Assembly (NCBI GenBank): GCA_012103455.1
Contig: WLWT01000001.1
Coordinates: 1,412,001 to 1,476,000 of the forward strand
Length of the DNA: 64,000 nt
From: Gammaproteobacteria bacterium
GTDB lineage: Bacteria; Pseudomonadota; Gammaproteobacteria; HK1
Reading direction: 5' to 3'
Below the pieces are notes generated by a model. The model ran no database searches, was not told where the DNA came from, and worked only from the letters and a program-made list of their open reading frames with translations. Both the position numbers and the translations under genes were made by a program. Shown here piece after piece: positions 8,820 through 19,300 of the stretch; the first letter of the stretch is position 1, and every line of letters starts with the position of its first letter.

Positions 8820-10052
8820 ATGAACTCGCCCGTGACCCCGCCTTATTGCGTATTCCACGCCGTGCTCTTCACGGTAGGGCTGTGCTGCCTGCTCGCTAGC
8901 GGCCCGGCCACGGCTGTACGGGCATCGTTGAGTGTGGATCTGAATAGCGGCGCCATCTTGAACGCTCACCGGCCAACGACCCCGTCGCGCCCCGCCTCGC
9001 TGGCTAAGCTGATGACGCTTTACCTGCTGCTCGATGCAGTGCAAAAAGGCGAGTTGGCGATGGATTCACCGCTCAGCGTCTCGCCACGGGCGGCGGCGCA
9101 ACCCGCCACACGGCTCGGCCTCAGAGGCGGTGACACGCTAGCCGTGGAAGACGCGATCAAGGCGCTCATGGTGCGCTCGGCCAATGACGTAGCGGTGGTC
9201 ATTGCCGAAGCCGTCGCCAGTACTGAAGCCGCATTCGTGCAGCGGATGAACAAAGTGGGCCACTTTCTAGGGCTGACCGGCACATATTTCGCCAACGCAT
9301 CGGGCTTGCCGGCGGCGAACGCACGCACTACCGCCCGCGATATGGCGGTCATCACAACGGCGCTTTATGCACGTTTTAGCGACTATGCAGGATATTTTGG
9401 CCTGAAAACCGTCACTGTCAAGGGGCGTTCGCTGCGCACTCATCACCGGCTCTTAACCCGTTACGAGGGCGCCATAGGACTCAAAACCGGGTTCACCTGT
9501 AAAGCCGGCTACAACAGTGTGACGGTGGTGAAAAAAGGCACCAGACTCATCGCTAGCATAGTACTGGGCGCGGCCTCCCCGGCTAGGCGCGCCAGCACCG
9601 CGGCGTGGTTGCTGGACGCCGGTTTCGCGCTAGCGGGACCCGGTGAGGTACCGGGCGGCGCCGCACAAACCTTGGCGCACTATAGTGCCCGGTCGAAGCA
9701 ACCGTTAAACCGACAAAACATTGCCACCCACTGCAACGCAGTAGGCAAAAGTGGCCGCATGAACGCTTTCTACCGGGCCTCAGGCTGGAGCATCGAATTG
9801 GAACCGCTGATCACCGCTGAAGCAAAAACCCGGGCCCGGCGCGTGCGTAAACTGGCACCGGAGGGCCGCATCTTGCTGCTCCCGGTCGCCGCCCGCCAAC
9901 TCATTCACCGCGCTGGACTCACCGGACTCAAGCAGGCGCGGGCCGTCAAAGTCTGCCGCCAACTACGCGCCGCCGGACAATATTGCGTGGTCCGCTCCCC
10001 CGAGAGCATGGCCGCGCTGAGCCGGCGGGCGCAATTGGCTTTTTCGCGCTAA
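8820..10052 (+). CDS. D-alanyl-D-alanine carboxypeptidase (penicillin-binding protein, S11 family)
   Basis: A 410-residue periplasmic peptidase that trims the terminal D-Ala from peptidoglycan stem peptides. An N-terminal hydrophobic stretch (residues 13-32) is a signal peptide or anchor. The active-site triad of S11 peptidases is complete: S60-L-A-K63, S121-A-N123 and K223-T-G225. After the catalytic domain (about residue 270) there is a C-terminal region with ILLLPVAARQLIHR and an alternating pattern that may be a SPOR-like peptidoglycan-binding module, but I do not assert this. It is divergent from apbE, and the 105-bp gap between them must hold both promoters. Confidence 0.92.
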   Translation: MNSPVTPPYCVFHAVLFTVGLCCLLASGPATAVRASLSVDLNSGAILNAHRPTTPSRPASLAKLMTLYLLLDAVQKGELAMDSPLSVSPRAAAQPATRLGLRGGDTLAVEDAIKALMVRSANDVAVVIAEAVASTEAAFVQRMNKVGHFLGLTGTYFANASGLPAANARTTARDMAVITTALYARFSDYAGYFGLKTVTVKGRSLRTHHRLLTRYEGAIGLKTGFTCKAGYNSVTVVKKGTRLIASIVLGAASPARRASTAAWLLDAGFALAGPGEVPGGAAQTLAHYSARSKQPLNRQNIATHCNAVGKSGRMNAFYRASGWSIELEPLITAEAKTRARRVRKLAPEGRILLLPVAARQLIHRAGLTGLKQARAVKVCRQLRAAGQYCVVRSPESMAALSRRAQLAFSR

Positions 10053-10141
10053 CGCAACATCACGCAAGCTCAATCAAGCTGACTACCCTTAGCGTACGTG
10101 GCCACCATGACACGAACCGGACTGAGTCTGTTTCATGCGGT

Positions 10142-11380
10142 TTATCCGTTGGCCAACCCGGTCATGGCGTGCAGCAGGACGTTACAACCCTTCTCCAAAT
10201 CATCCGGCTCGGCGCTCTCGGCTTCGTTGTGGCTGACGCCGTCTGCGCAGGGCACGAAAATCATCCCGGCTGGGGCTATGGCACACACCTGGCACGCATC
10301 ATGGCCGGCGCCAGAGACTATCGCTTGATTGGCATAACCTAGCGCCTCGGCCGCCCGCGCCACCGCGTCCACGCAACCTTCATCGAAGCGGATGGGCGAC
10401 TTATGCCAGATCCCCTCTATCTCCACCTCGGTGCCCTCCTCGGCGGCGATGGCGGCGAAACCGCCGCGCAATGCGTCATCCATCGCAGCCAGGGGGGCGG
10501 GCTGCGGATGGCGAATATCCACGCTGAAGCGCACTTCGCCGGGAATGGTGTTGCGTGAATTGGGGATCACCTCGACTTGCCCTATGGTTGCCACGGCCTG
10601 CGGGGCGTGGACACGGGCGATGTCGCGCAGGGCGATGGCCATGCGCGCGGAGGCGGTGTAGGCGTCTTTGCGCCTAGGCATCGGTGTGGTGCCGGCGTGG
10701 CAATCCTGCCCGCGCACCGTCACGTCGTACCAGCGCTGCCCTTGGGCGCCCGAGACGACACCGATGGGCACACCGGCGCCCTCTAGAATAGGCCCCTGCT
10801 CGATGTGCGCCTCGAACAGAGCGCCGAGCGGATGCTCGCCACAGCGCTGCCCGCCGCGGTAACCAATACGCCCTAGCTCCTCGCCGAGACTGTGTCCGGC
10901 GGCGTCTTCCCTGGACCAGGCGAATTCGTGCTCGAACTGTCCAGCGAACACGCCGGAGGCGACCATGGCGGGCGCGAAGCGCGAGCCCTCCTCGTTGGTC
11001 CAGTTGATGACCTCGATGGGTGCGCGGGTCTCGGCGCCCGCATCGTTGAGCGCCCGTATCACCTCCAGACCGGCCAACACCCCGTAAACGCCATCGAACT
11101 TGCCGCCATGGGGTTGGGTATCGAGGTGGCTACCGGTGGCAATAGGTGGCAGTGAATTATCGCGCCCTGGCCGCCGCGCGAAGATGTTGCCCATATCATC
11201 AACGGTAACTTCGCAGCCGGCTTCCCGGCACCAGCGCACGAACAAATCACGGGCTTGCTTGTCTTCATCGCTCAGCGCGAGCCGGCCACAGCCGCCGTTA
11301 GGCAAAGCGCCTATTTGCGCCATCTCCATGAGGCTGCGCCAGAGCCGATCGCCATCCACGCGCACATTCGTGAGTGTCAT
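10142..11380 (-). CDS. M20-type Zn amidohydrolase (N-carbamoyl-L-amino acid hydrolase / allantoate amidohydrolase family)
   Basis: A 412-residue dinuclear-metal amidohydrolase of the HyuC/AllC group. Metal-ligand motifs are visible: TGSHLDTQPHGGKFDG (His and bridging Asp), INWTNEEGSRFAP (catalytic and ligand Glu), EAHIEQGP (His) and the C-terminal SGAGHDACQ (His). The dimerisation lid lies between (GQDCHAGTTPMPRRKDA). Members hydrolyse N-carbamoyl amino acids, allantoate or ureidoglycolate. With purine salvage genes nearby, allantoate is attractive, but no other ureide gene is present, so the substrate stays open. Convergent with the carboxypeptidase gene. Confidence 0.92.
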   Translation of the reverse strand: MTLTNVRVDGDRLWRSLMEMAQIGALPNGGCGRLALSDEDKQARDLFVRWCREAGCEVTVDDMGNIFARRPGRDNSLPPIATGSHLDTQPHGGKFDGVYGVLAGLEVIRALNDAGAETRAPIEVINWTNEEGSRFAPAMVASGVFAGQFEHEFAWSREDAAGHSLGEELGRIGYRGGQRCGEHPLGALFEAHIEQGPILEGAGVPIGVVSGAQGQRWYDVTVRGQDCHAGTTPMPRRKDAYTASARMAIALRDIARVHAPQAVATIGQVEVIPNSRNTIPGEVRFSVDIRHPQPAPLAAMDDALRGGFAAIAAEEGTEVEIEGIWHKSPIRFDEGCVDAVARAAEALGYANQAIVSGAGHDACQVCAIAPAGMIFVPCADGVSHNEAESAEPDDLEKGCNVLLHAMTGLANG

Positions 11381-11412
11381 TTAACCGTTCCTCCCGCAGG
11401 GTAAGAGCATAG

Positions 11413-11554
11413 GGGCACCTGCTAAAAATAGTCATTGTTTCGTGAGTGACAGGAAGCACCGCGCATACAACCGCAGTGTATGGGTCATACCTGAGGATTC
11501 GAGCACGGAGCCGGCGCCGCAATCGCGGAAAAAGTGCATCTTTAGCAGGTGCCC
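11413..11554. repeat. MITE-A copy 2
   Basis: A 142-bp copy lying between the start of the amidohydrolase gene and the molybdopterin oxidoreductase gene. Its ends carry the variant GGGCACCTGCTAAAAAT, shared with copy 7. No clean 4-bp target duplication is visible. It may influence the 5' regions of both divergent neighbours. Confidence 0.93.
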
Positions 11555-11652
11555 CTAATAATGAATCCAGGCAACGCACGATAATGGATCTTTCTTAAGG
11601 GCCGCTACAGGCGCAATATGGCCACTCGTGCGAATTACCATGGAATAGTCCG

Positions 11653-13710
11653 ATGTCCGAAGCCACCCGCGTCACCCCTGCCGTTGCCACCGCTCCCGCC
11701 GTCTGCCCGCTGGACTGTCCCGATACCTGCTCCCTCACCATCACCCATCAGGCTGGCCAAATCCTGTCCGTGCGTGGCTCAAGAGCCAACCCCTTCACCG
11801 CTGGGCGCATCTGCAACAAAGTCGGCCGCTTCTATCCGCAGTTCATCCACGGCGAGAACCGGATCCGTCATCCACTGAAGCGGGTGGGCCGCAAAAGCGC
11901 TGGAGAATTCGTGCGGGTGGACTGGGATGAAGCGCTGGATCTCGCTTATCACGGACTCAGCTCGGTGGTGGAGCGATATGGGCCGCAAGCGGTAGTGCCT
12001 TTTAATTACGCAGGCCCGCACGGCATGCTGGCGGATGGCTCCATGGATCGGCGCTTCTTCCACAAACTGGGGGCCAGCTTGCTCGACCGGGGCCCGTTGT
12101 GCGGAGGTATTCGCTCGCTCGCCTATAGCAGCTTGTTCGGAGCGATGCCGGGCATGGGGCCGGAGCAGGCCGAGCACGCGCAGTTGATCATCGTGTGGTC
12201 CAACAACGTCACCGTTTCCAACCTGCATCTCACCCGGGCGATCAACACCGCCAGAGGCAACGGCGCGCGGCTCGTCGTGATCGATCCCAAGCGCATCAAG
12301 ATCGCCGAGCGGGCCGATCTCTATCTGCCGGTAAAACCTGGGACCGATGTAGTGTTGGGTTATGCGCTGGCCCATGAACTGGGCCGCATCGGCGCCATCG
12401 ATCGAACGTTCGTGGCAGCACATGTTGCCGGCTTCGAGCAATACATGGAGCAAGCGGCACGTTATCCGGCGGCGGTGGCGGCGAAAATCTGCGGTCTTGC
12501 GCAGCGCGACATCGAGCGCTTAGCCGACTGGTATGCCAGCGCCAATCCGGCGGCGATATCAGTAGGCAACGGCATGGAGCGCAGCGCCACCGGCGGCGCC
12601 AGTTTGCGTACGGCCATGGCCTTGCCGGCGCTGGCCGGTAAGTTCGGCGTGCTCGGTGGGGGTGTTATCGCCAAACCAGGCGCCGCATTCCCGAAGACGG
12701 CCGATAAACTGCAACGCACCGATTGGATCGCGCAACACACCCGCACCCTCAACATACTGGAGCTAAGTGCCCACATTCTGGATGATGCGCTAGACCCGCC
12801 GGTACGGGGATTGGTCATCTACAACCACAATCCCGTAGCCACGCATCCGCACCAACACCGTATGCGCCGGGCGCTCACCCATCCCGATCTGTTCACGGTC
12901 GGCATCGACATCGCCATGACCGACAGTATGAACTTTGCCGACGTCGTCTTGCCGGCCGCCGGACCGTTCGAAATTCATGACATTTACGGCGCCTATGGAC
13001 AGCAGTATCTGCAGCGGGCCGAGCCGGTCATTCCACCGGTGGCGCAGGCGCTGCCCAACACGGAGATATTTCGCCGGCTGGCCGCGCGTTTCGGCTTTAG
13101 CGATGAGGCTTTTCTAGCCGATGACTTAGCGCTCATGGACGATGCATTGGACGGCGATGATGCAAGGCTTGGCGGACACCGGCCGAGCGCATTGCCGATC
13201 GGCACAAGCCTGCACATGCGCATTGATGACAAGCCGATGATCGCCTTCGACAACGTATTCCCCTCTACCCCCAGCGGGAAAATCGAGTTGTATTCGCCGA
13301 TGTTGGAAGAGCGCCATGGCGCCGGACTGCCCGCTTACACGGCAACCTGCTCGCAGCGTTATCCGCTGCGTCTTATCACCCCTTCATCCAACGATCGCAC
13401 TAACGCGACTTTTGGCGGCGTCAACGCCAATCAAAATATGGAGATAATTGAACTCAATCCACGCGATGCGGCGGCGCGCGGACTCGAGAACGGCCAAAAT
13501 GTCAAAGTGTTCAACGATCTGGGCGAAACGCGGCTCTTGGTTCAGGTGAGCGAAAAAACATTGCCGGGTGTCGCCTACTCACCTAAAGGCACGTGGCTGA
13601 TGACTTCGCAGACCGGACAAACCGTTAACGCGTTGGTGGCAGACACCCGGGCCGATATCGCCGACGGGGCCTGCTTCAACGATACTTTTGTGGAAGTGCA
13701 AACACTTTGA
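11653..13710 (+). CDS. Molybdopterin oxidoreductase (DMSO reductase family, [4Fe-4S])
   Basis: A 685-residue enzyme of the bis-molybdopterin oxidoreductase superfamily. The N terminus carries a [4Fe-4S] site (CPLDCPDTCSL, then C54 in GRICNK), followed by FVRVDWDEALD, the conserved entry to the Mo domain. NAISVGNGMERSATG-like, NHNPVATHP and the C-terminal dinucleotide-binding domain (SNDRTNATFGG, LIVQVSE-like, PKGTWLM) are all present. No Tat signal is seen, so it is probably cytoplasmic. Formate dehydrogenase-like and other reductases share this layout; the substrate is not readable. No electron-transfer subunit gene is adjacent. Confidence 0.9.
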   Translation: MSEATRVTPAVATAPAVCPLDCPDTCSLTITHQAGQILSVRGSRANPFTAGRICNKVGRFYPQFIHGENRIRHPLKRVGRKSAGEFVRVDWDEALDLAYHGLSSVVERYGPQAVVPFNYAGPHGMLADGSMDRRFFHKLGASLLDRGPLCGGIRSLAYSSLFGAMPGMGPEQAEHAQLIIVWSNNVTVSNLHLTRAINTARGNGARLVVIDPKRIKIAERADLYLPVKPGTDVVLGYALAHELGRIGAIDRTFVAAHVAGFEQYMEQAARYPAAVAAKICGLAQRDIERLADWYASANPAAISVGNGMERSATGGASLRTAMALPALAGKFGVLGGGVIAKPGAAFPKTADKLQRTDWIAQHTRTLNILELSAHILDDALDPPVRGLVIYNHNPVATHPHQHRMRRALTHPDLFTVGIDIAMTDSMNFADVVLPAAGPFEIHDIYGAYGQQYLQRAEPVIPPVAQALPNTEIFRRLAARFGFSDEAFLADDLALMDDALDGDDARLGGHRPSALPIGTSLHMRIDDKPMIAFDNVFPSTPSGKIELYSPMLEERHGAGLPAYTATCSQRYPLRLITPSSNDRTNATFGGVNANQNMEIIELNPRDAAARGLENGQNVKVFNDLGETRLLVQVSEKTLPGVAYSPKGTWLMTSQTGQTVNALVADTRADIADGACFNDTFVEVQTL

Positions 13711-13726
13711 ATTGAGATAGATTTAA

Positions 13727-13817
13727 GGGCACCTTTAAAAAATGCACTTTTTCCGCGATTGCGGCGTCAGTCCGTGCTCGAATCCTCATGTATAAATTAC
13801 TATTTTTAAAGGTGCCC
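13727..13817. repeat. MITE-A copy 3, internally deleted
   Basis: A 91-bp copy that keeps both ends (GGGCACCTTTAAAAAAT and its inverse) but lacks about 50 bp of the right half. It sits 16 bp after the oxidoreductase stop and 9 bp before the convergent methyltransferase stop, where its inverted ends could form a hairpin. Confidence 0.9.
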
Positions 13818-13826
13818 ACTTCTTGG

Positions 13827-14504
13827 CTAGCGTCTGATTTTAAAGATAACAAGCATAGGCCAGCCAATGTATTTTTCAGCCCGAGGGTAGTGCACCGCCA
13901 AGGTCTCATCGGGTGCGTGCTCGGCCATATCGCAGAGCGTTAACCCCGCATTGATGATAGCCATCACGAAATCGCTGAGACTGTGAGGCACACTGCCCGG
14001 TTCAATACGCTCGGCAGTAACAGGATCTATGAAACGAGCCTGGGAGCCGCGTAAAAACATAGCCGGGTGCATAGCCGAAATAATAGCGCTTCCCCCGGGT
14101 CTTAGCAGACGCTGAATTTCCGCAAAGAAAATATCCAAGGCATACAGGTGCTCGAGCACCAATGCGCTAACAACCATATCGTAAAAAGCACTCGCAAGAG
14201 CAATCGGTTTATTGAGATCGCAAACAGAAAAAGCGACCTTAAGGCCAGCGGTTTTCGCGCGCGCCGATGCCAGCATACCAGAAGAAAAATCCACCGCCAC
14301 AACACTCGCTCCCGCATTGGCCATCCATAGGGTGTGCCGGCCAGTGCCGCAGCCTAGATCGGCGATGCGAAGACCATGCACCTGTCCCACGGCTTGCCGC
14401 ATCACTGGCCCCTCAAGAGCAATCAGCGGATTGGCGTCGGCATCGTAAACTTGCGACCAGCGATCGTAGCGCTGGCACACCGAATTCAAATCGCGTTCAG
14501 GCAT
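13827..14504 (-). CDS. Class I SAM-dependent methyltransferase
   Basis: A 225-residue methyltransferase of the Methyltransf_11/25 type. Motif I is IADLGCGTGRHTLWMA, the acidic end of strand 2 is VVAVDFSSGML, and the post-motif strand reads DMVVSALVLEHL, followed by LLRPGGSAIISAMHP. The family methylates small molecules such as quinone precursors or natural products; the acceptor is unknown. The gene is convergent with the oxidoreductase, with MITE-A copy 3 between. Upstream (14505-14719) I see no gene. Confidence 0.88.
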   Translation of the reverse strand: MPERDLNSVCQRYDRWSQVYDADANPLIALEGPVMRQAVGQVHGLRIADLGCGTGRHTLWMANAGASVVAVDFSSGMLASARAKTAGLKVAFSVCDLNKPIALASAFYDMVVSALVLEHLYALDIFFAEIQRLLRPGGSAIISAMHPAMFLRGSQARFIDPVTAERIEPGSVPHSLSDFVMAIINAGLTLCDMAEHAPDETLAVHYPRAEKYIGWPMLVIFKIRR

Positions 14505-14719
14505 TTTATCTCACCCACGAAAAGCCGGGCCTCACACCGATCGCACAATTGTATAGGCGATCGTGAAAGGGTCCCACTCAGTGGCGTATACACAGTTGCG
14601 CACACCACGGACGTAAAAACCGGATAGCTTGACAGAGCTGATAGGCCGTCGTGCTTATTTTTTGACAACTGATGGCCTGCCATCCATCCGGCACCTCATT
14701 AAAGTACCAGCATCCTATA

Positions 14720-15835
14720 TATACCCATCACACTTCAAGATGCGAACATCGGTGCATTAATAATGTGAAACCTATCAGTGATTCTTTTTCTCAATAAAGC
14801 CTTTCGTCTTCCAATGCGCTTGAAAAAATCCAAAGAGGCTTCCCGAAAATCTAAAAACTTCTCATAGTACCGATTATAAGTAACCGCTTCATGCATCATT
14901 TTCCAAAGTCGCTCAATTGGATTTAAATTCGGTGAATAGGGCGGCAAATAGTGTAATTTAATGTTTGAGTCCTTGGCATAAGACTGAACGTCTTTGCTCT
15001 TATGATAAGCTGCATTGTCCCAAATTACATGAATGTCTTTCTCTGGTGCATGCCGTTTGCGTAGAGATTTTAGAAAAGATTTAATGGTTTGCGCATTCAC
15101 CCGCCAACTTCAGTGTGGATTATTGTGTGACCCTCCAAAGATACAGCACCAATGAAATTCAATCGTGTTTGACGAGCCGTTGTGGCAATACTTTTTCGAG
15201 TGCCTCTTAAAATCCATCCATAGGCCAACCGCGTTTGATACTGCGGATGAAAACTGTCCGAGAAATAGATTAAACCCTTGTTTTTAGCGTCTTTCGAAAG
15301 ATGTTCATATTCCTTGACAAACGCTTTTTGCGCCTGTGCGTTTGCTTTCGCTGGAACTGCATGAGGCTTCTTATGGCAGACATTATTGCGATGCAGCCAT
15401 TTTGTCATGCCGCTTACACTGTAAACCTTACCGAAATTCAACTTCACATAAGTGCAAATGTCCTTAACATAAGGATAAGTCATTCCTTCTACGTGTTTAA
15501 CGAGCTTTGCTGTTTCATTCTCGTCTAAATCACTTTTGCTGCCCCCGTTTTCGGGCTTCAGCTTAGCTTTAGAAAAATAATCATCGACATGGCGTCTAAT
15601 AGTCTCATCATCTAAAAGCAAAATCCTAGCAATTTCTGAATAACTATAACCCTCATCAAAAGCTAAAACAGCTTTTATTCGGTCTCGAATACGCCCATCT
15701 CTCTCTTTACGATGAGATTTTATGAGTTCATCGCGCTCGCTCGGTGTTAAATGATTGTTCATAAGCTTATTTTGACCATAATCAGCTAGCTCATGCAAGT
15801 ATTCTAGATTCGCATTTTCAATGGCGATGGGTATA
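14720..15835 (-). mobile_element. IS630-family insertion sequence 'a', copy 1 (defective)
   Basis: About 1.1 kb with imperfect terminal inverted repeats beginning TATACCCATC, ending on TA as expected for the IS630/Tc1 group. It is nearly identical to the copy at 43808-44924. It lands inside the Mod gene of the type III restriction locus. The transposase gene within carries a one-base deletion. Confidence 0.93.
14735..15798 (-). pseudogene. IS630-family transposase with a one-base deletion
   Basis: The N-terminal part (helix-turn-helix, ERDELIKSHRKERDGRIRDR) reads to about 15100 and the DDE catalytic part (HVIWDNAAYHKS, YLPPYSPNLNPIERLWK) continues in another frame. Compared with the intact copy at 43881-44909, one base is missing near 15105 (GAAGTTGGCGGG against GAAGTTGAGCGAG). 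In IS630 elements, frameshifting can be programmed, but the intact copy reads through in one frame, so this is a mutation. Confidence 0.93.
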
Positions 15836-16321
15836 GATGCACTGAACGTGTCCCCTCAGTCCTTCGCGCTCGGCCAAGGACGCCATGACTTGAAGGCTAT
15901 CGCCTAGGATCATGCGATTGGTCCAGTTGGCCTCGTGCTGATAGAACTCCGTCCGAGCGCTGTCGTCGGATAGACCATTAAAGTCCGAGAAGAGATCGGG
16001 CTGCGCTTCGTCTGTCTTGTCGTTTGCTTGCGTGCGTTTCAGCAGGTCGTCAACCAAGACCTTCGGGTGCACCTTCTCTTGGATGTAGATCGGCGGCGCA
16101 TGTACCACTAAGTCAGACCAGTCCTGTTCATCCTTGCCACGCCACACAAGCTGCGGGTCCAGGTCCCGATTCCGCCGCTCGTAGGCGACGCGAACCGGGC
16201 TTTGTTCCTCCTCGTGCATAATCGACTGGTATTCGGCAGTCGGAATATTCTTGCGCGTAGCCTCCTCGTGGCTCAGCGACTCCACGGACTTTCGACTTGA
16301 TGCTTTCTTTCTCTTCGCCAC
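15836..16321 (-). pseudogene. Type III restriction-modification Mod (adenine methyltransferase), truncated at the DPPY motif by IS630
   Basis: About 160 residues of an N-terminal Mod-like region (VVHAPPIYIQEKVHPKVLVDDLLK, then NRMILGDSLQVMASLAEREGLRGHVQCIY). In this methyltransferase family the next residues are the catalytic motif IV, usually written DPPY. Here the sequence runs from CIY straight into the IS630 end. The rest of Mod is not found on the other side of the element, so it was deleted as well as interrupted. The protein would lack all catalytic motifs. Confidence 0.85.
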
Positions 16322-16331
16322 GTCGATCTCC

Positions 16332-19300
16332 CTACGCCACTATCTTTGCCGTAACAGCATCGATCATCTCGCCGAAAGCCGCTTCCACCTTGGCGGCGAA
16401 GTCGGATTGCATCTCATAAACATCGGCGAACTCCGCAAAACACCAACGTCCGTACCCCCCGTGATTGTTCACGCCGGGAATCCAGTAAGTCTCCATAGTG
16501 TTCTTCTTATCCTTCGCATCCTCGCGTCTAAAACCTTTGATCTCGACAACGAGATGCAACAAGTCGTCGTCACCGTGTCCGTCGTCCACAACAACGATGA
16601 AGTCCGGTATGTAGCTGCGCATCTGCGATCCGTAACGGTACGGAGCGGTGAGCCCGAGATTGTGATTCTTCACGTAAGCCTTCACCCGCGGATGCGCTTC
16701 GGCTACACGGCAGAATTCCGCCTCCCAGTCACTGTCGAGGATGACCCAGTTGACATGACAACGGCGGGCGTCGGTCTCGTACCGCTCGGTCTTCGACGTG
16801 TTGAAGCTGACGTGCGCTGTAGAGCTTGAGGGGTTATACGGGTCGAGGACGGCGAAGATTCGGCGGCCTTTCTTGGTTTCCGAGCGATTGATGCCGACCA
16901 TGATGCGCTGACAGGCCATGTCGGCGATCATCTTGTATTTGAGTTGCGCCGGATATGTCTTCCCTTTGCACACCAGATGCTCTTGCAACCATTGGCGGGT
17001 AATGCGTTTTAGCTGCCCGAACAGATGAAGCTTCGGCTCACCGTTCTCGTCGCGCCATCGCGTCAGCAGCAGATGAGACGTTAGCTCGTACACGACCTGA
17101 GAGGGACGCACATCTCCAGTGTGCACAAGATTGAGATCAACCGACGCTCCGATGATCCCGGAGTTTCGCGTTTCCGTCGCGCCCACCAGATCCGGTGTCA
17201 ACTCCAAGGTGGAGTCGCCGGTAAATTCGGCGGTCAAACGGTCTTCCGGCAGTTCGGTTCTGTAACCGGCAACGCGGGGGAAACGTATCTCGCAGCCGTC
17301 CCGGTCCGGGCGAACCGCTCGAACGTGGATGGTTTCTCTGGGAGGGGTTGGCGTCGAGACAACCGGCTTTGCCGTGAAGTCGAATGGAATGCCCAGAACA
17401 TCGGCATATTCGACGTTGAACCGGTTTTCTTCGTTCAGGTCGTAGGATTGCCTGCGCAGGGCGCGGCCGATGACTTGCTCGCACAGCAACTGAGTGCCGA
17501 ATGCACGCACGCCGAGTACGTGGGTCACCGTGTTGGCGTCCCATCCTTCGGTGAGCATGGATACAGAAACGACACAGCGGATCGAATCACCGAGGCGATT
17601 GGGCTTGCCCACGGTGTTCATCACTTCCCGCAGCAAATCCTGATCGGTGATGGTCTCGGCCTGAAGTCGGTCGCCGCTACGCTCGATGATCTCGCGGCGA
17701 AACCGTTCGATTTCCTCTGCCGCCATGTTGCGAAAGTTTTTGTCCAGCGCGTCGCCGGACTCGAGCTGCTCACTGTCGATCAGCAGGGTCTTTGGCCGTC
17801 CCAAGGCATTGCCATGCTCATCGTGGTTCCGGAACAGAGGCAACTTGCCGAACTCCAGTTGCGTTGTTCCATCCTCGTTCTCGCGCTGGAAGCCTGCGAT
17901 GTAGTCGTACACCAACTTCGAGGTGGCGGTGTTGTTGCACACGACGATGAAACAAGGCGGCACGCTGATGCCGGCTTGTTGCCAGAGCTCATAGGTGAGC
18001 TGGTAGTGTCCGTACAGAGCGTCGAGGGCGGTCAGTAGCTGCGCCGGCAGGCTGAGCGGATCCAGGGTTGCACCCTTGCCCCGCCCTTTCTTGGGCATCT
18101 TGGTCCGAATGTGTTCCCACAGGTTGCGGAACATCGGCATCTCGTCGCGCCGGATCAGATTGTCGGCGACGGGTACCCGTGGCAGCTTCACGATGCCGCA
18201 TTCAATCGCATCCATCAGCGAGAAATCGCTCATGGTCCAGGGGAACAATGTTCCTTCGGCGTAGCCGGATCCGCTCAGGAAGAACGGGGTAGCGGATAGG
18301 TCGATGACACGGCTCACGCCGAGCTTGCGATCAACCGCCTCCAGTCCCGAGATCCAGACCCTCGCGGCCTCCTGGTTCTTGTCCGCTTCTCTTTTCTCGT
18401 CGCCCTGCAAGCCGTCTTCGAGTTCTGCATCGCGCTTCTCGCGGTAGCAGTGATGGGCCTCGTCATTGAGCACGAGAATGTTCTTGATGCCCATGAGTCC
18501 GGGCATGACCCGCTGTAGCATCTGCCCTGCGGTTTCCACGGTATTCAGCGCGCCGCCGCGTCCCTGTAGCAGCGAGCGGCCTCCTGTGGACAGATCGAGC
18601 CGCTCGCGGGGCTTGAAGGCGTGGTAGTTGGTAATGACAAGCTTGGCGTGGCCGAGGTTGGCGAGCAGGTCGCCCGGTACCAGTTCACGGCTTTGGTAGT
18701 AACTGTACGGGTCGTTGGGCTGAAGAACACGTAAGCGGTCACGAATGGTTAAGCCCGGCGCGACGATCAGGAAACCACGGGTGAAGCGCTTGCTCTGCGG
18801 GTGCCGCACTGCATTGATGGTCTGCCAAGCGATCAGCATCGCCATGACGGTCGTCTTGCCCGCCCCTGTTGCCAGCTTTAGCGCAAGGCGCATCAACCCG
18901 GGATTGGCGTCGTTGTTGGCAGCCGCGAGATGGTCGAGGAACCGCTTGCCGATATTGCCGAGCCGGGGGGCGGCCTCGGTCAGCCAGATCGCGGTCTCTA
19001 CCGCTTCGATCTGACAGAAGAAGGGCCGGATGTCGCTGAACCGGTGCTGGCGCCAGTGCTGCAGCAGTCGCGCCGTTTCCGGCGTGACCCGCCACTGATT
19101 CGGGTTCGGCAACTTTCGCCACTGGTCAACTTCGTGGCGCACACCGTTGATGACCGCCGTGTGGTCGTACTGCTGGTCCTTGGTCGAGAGCCCCTTGCCT
19201 TCATCGAACAGCAGCGATGCCTGCTTAGCCGACGCTTTGCGCTTCTTCGGCTTCGGGATCGGCGTGATGAATTCCGCGCGGCGGCGGGATTCGAGGATCT

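Noticed and set aside
11298..11579. A 93-codon frame through MITE-A copy 2 that looked like a small protein related to the BMP leader.
   Set aside because: It is only the element's shared open frame running into the flanks; no start signal or continuing homology.
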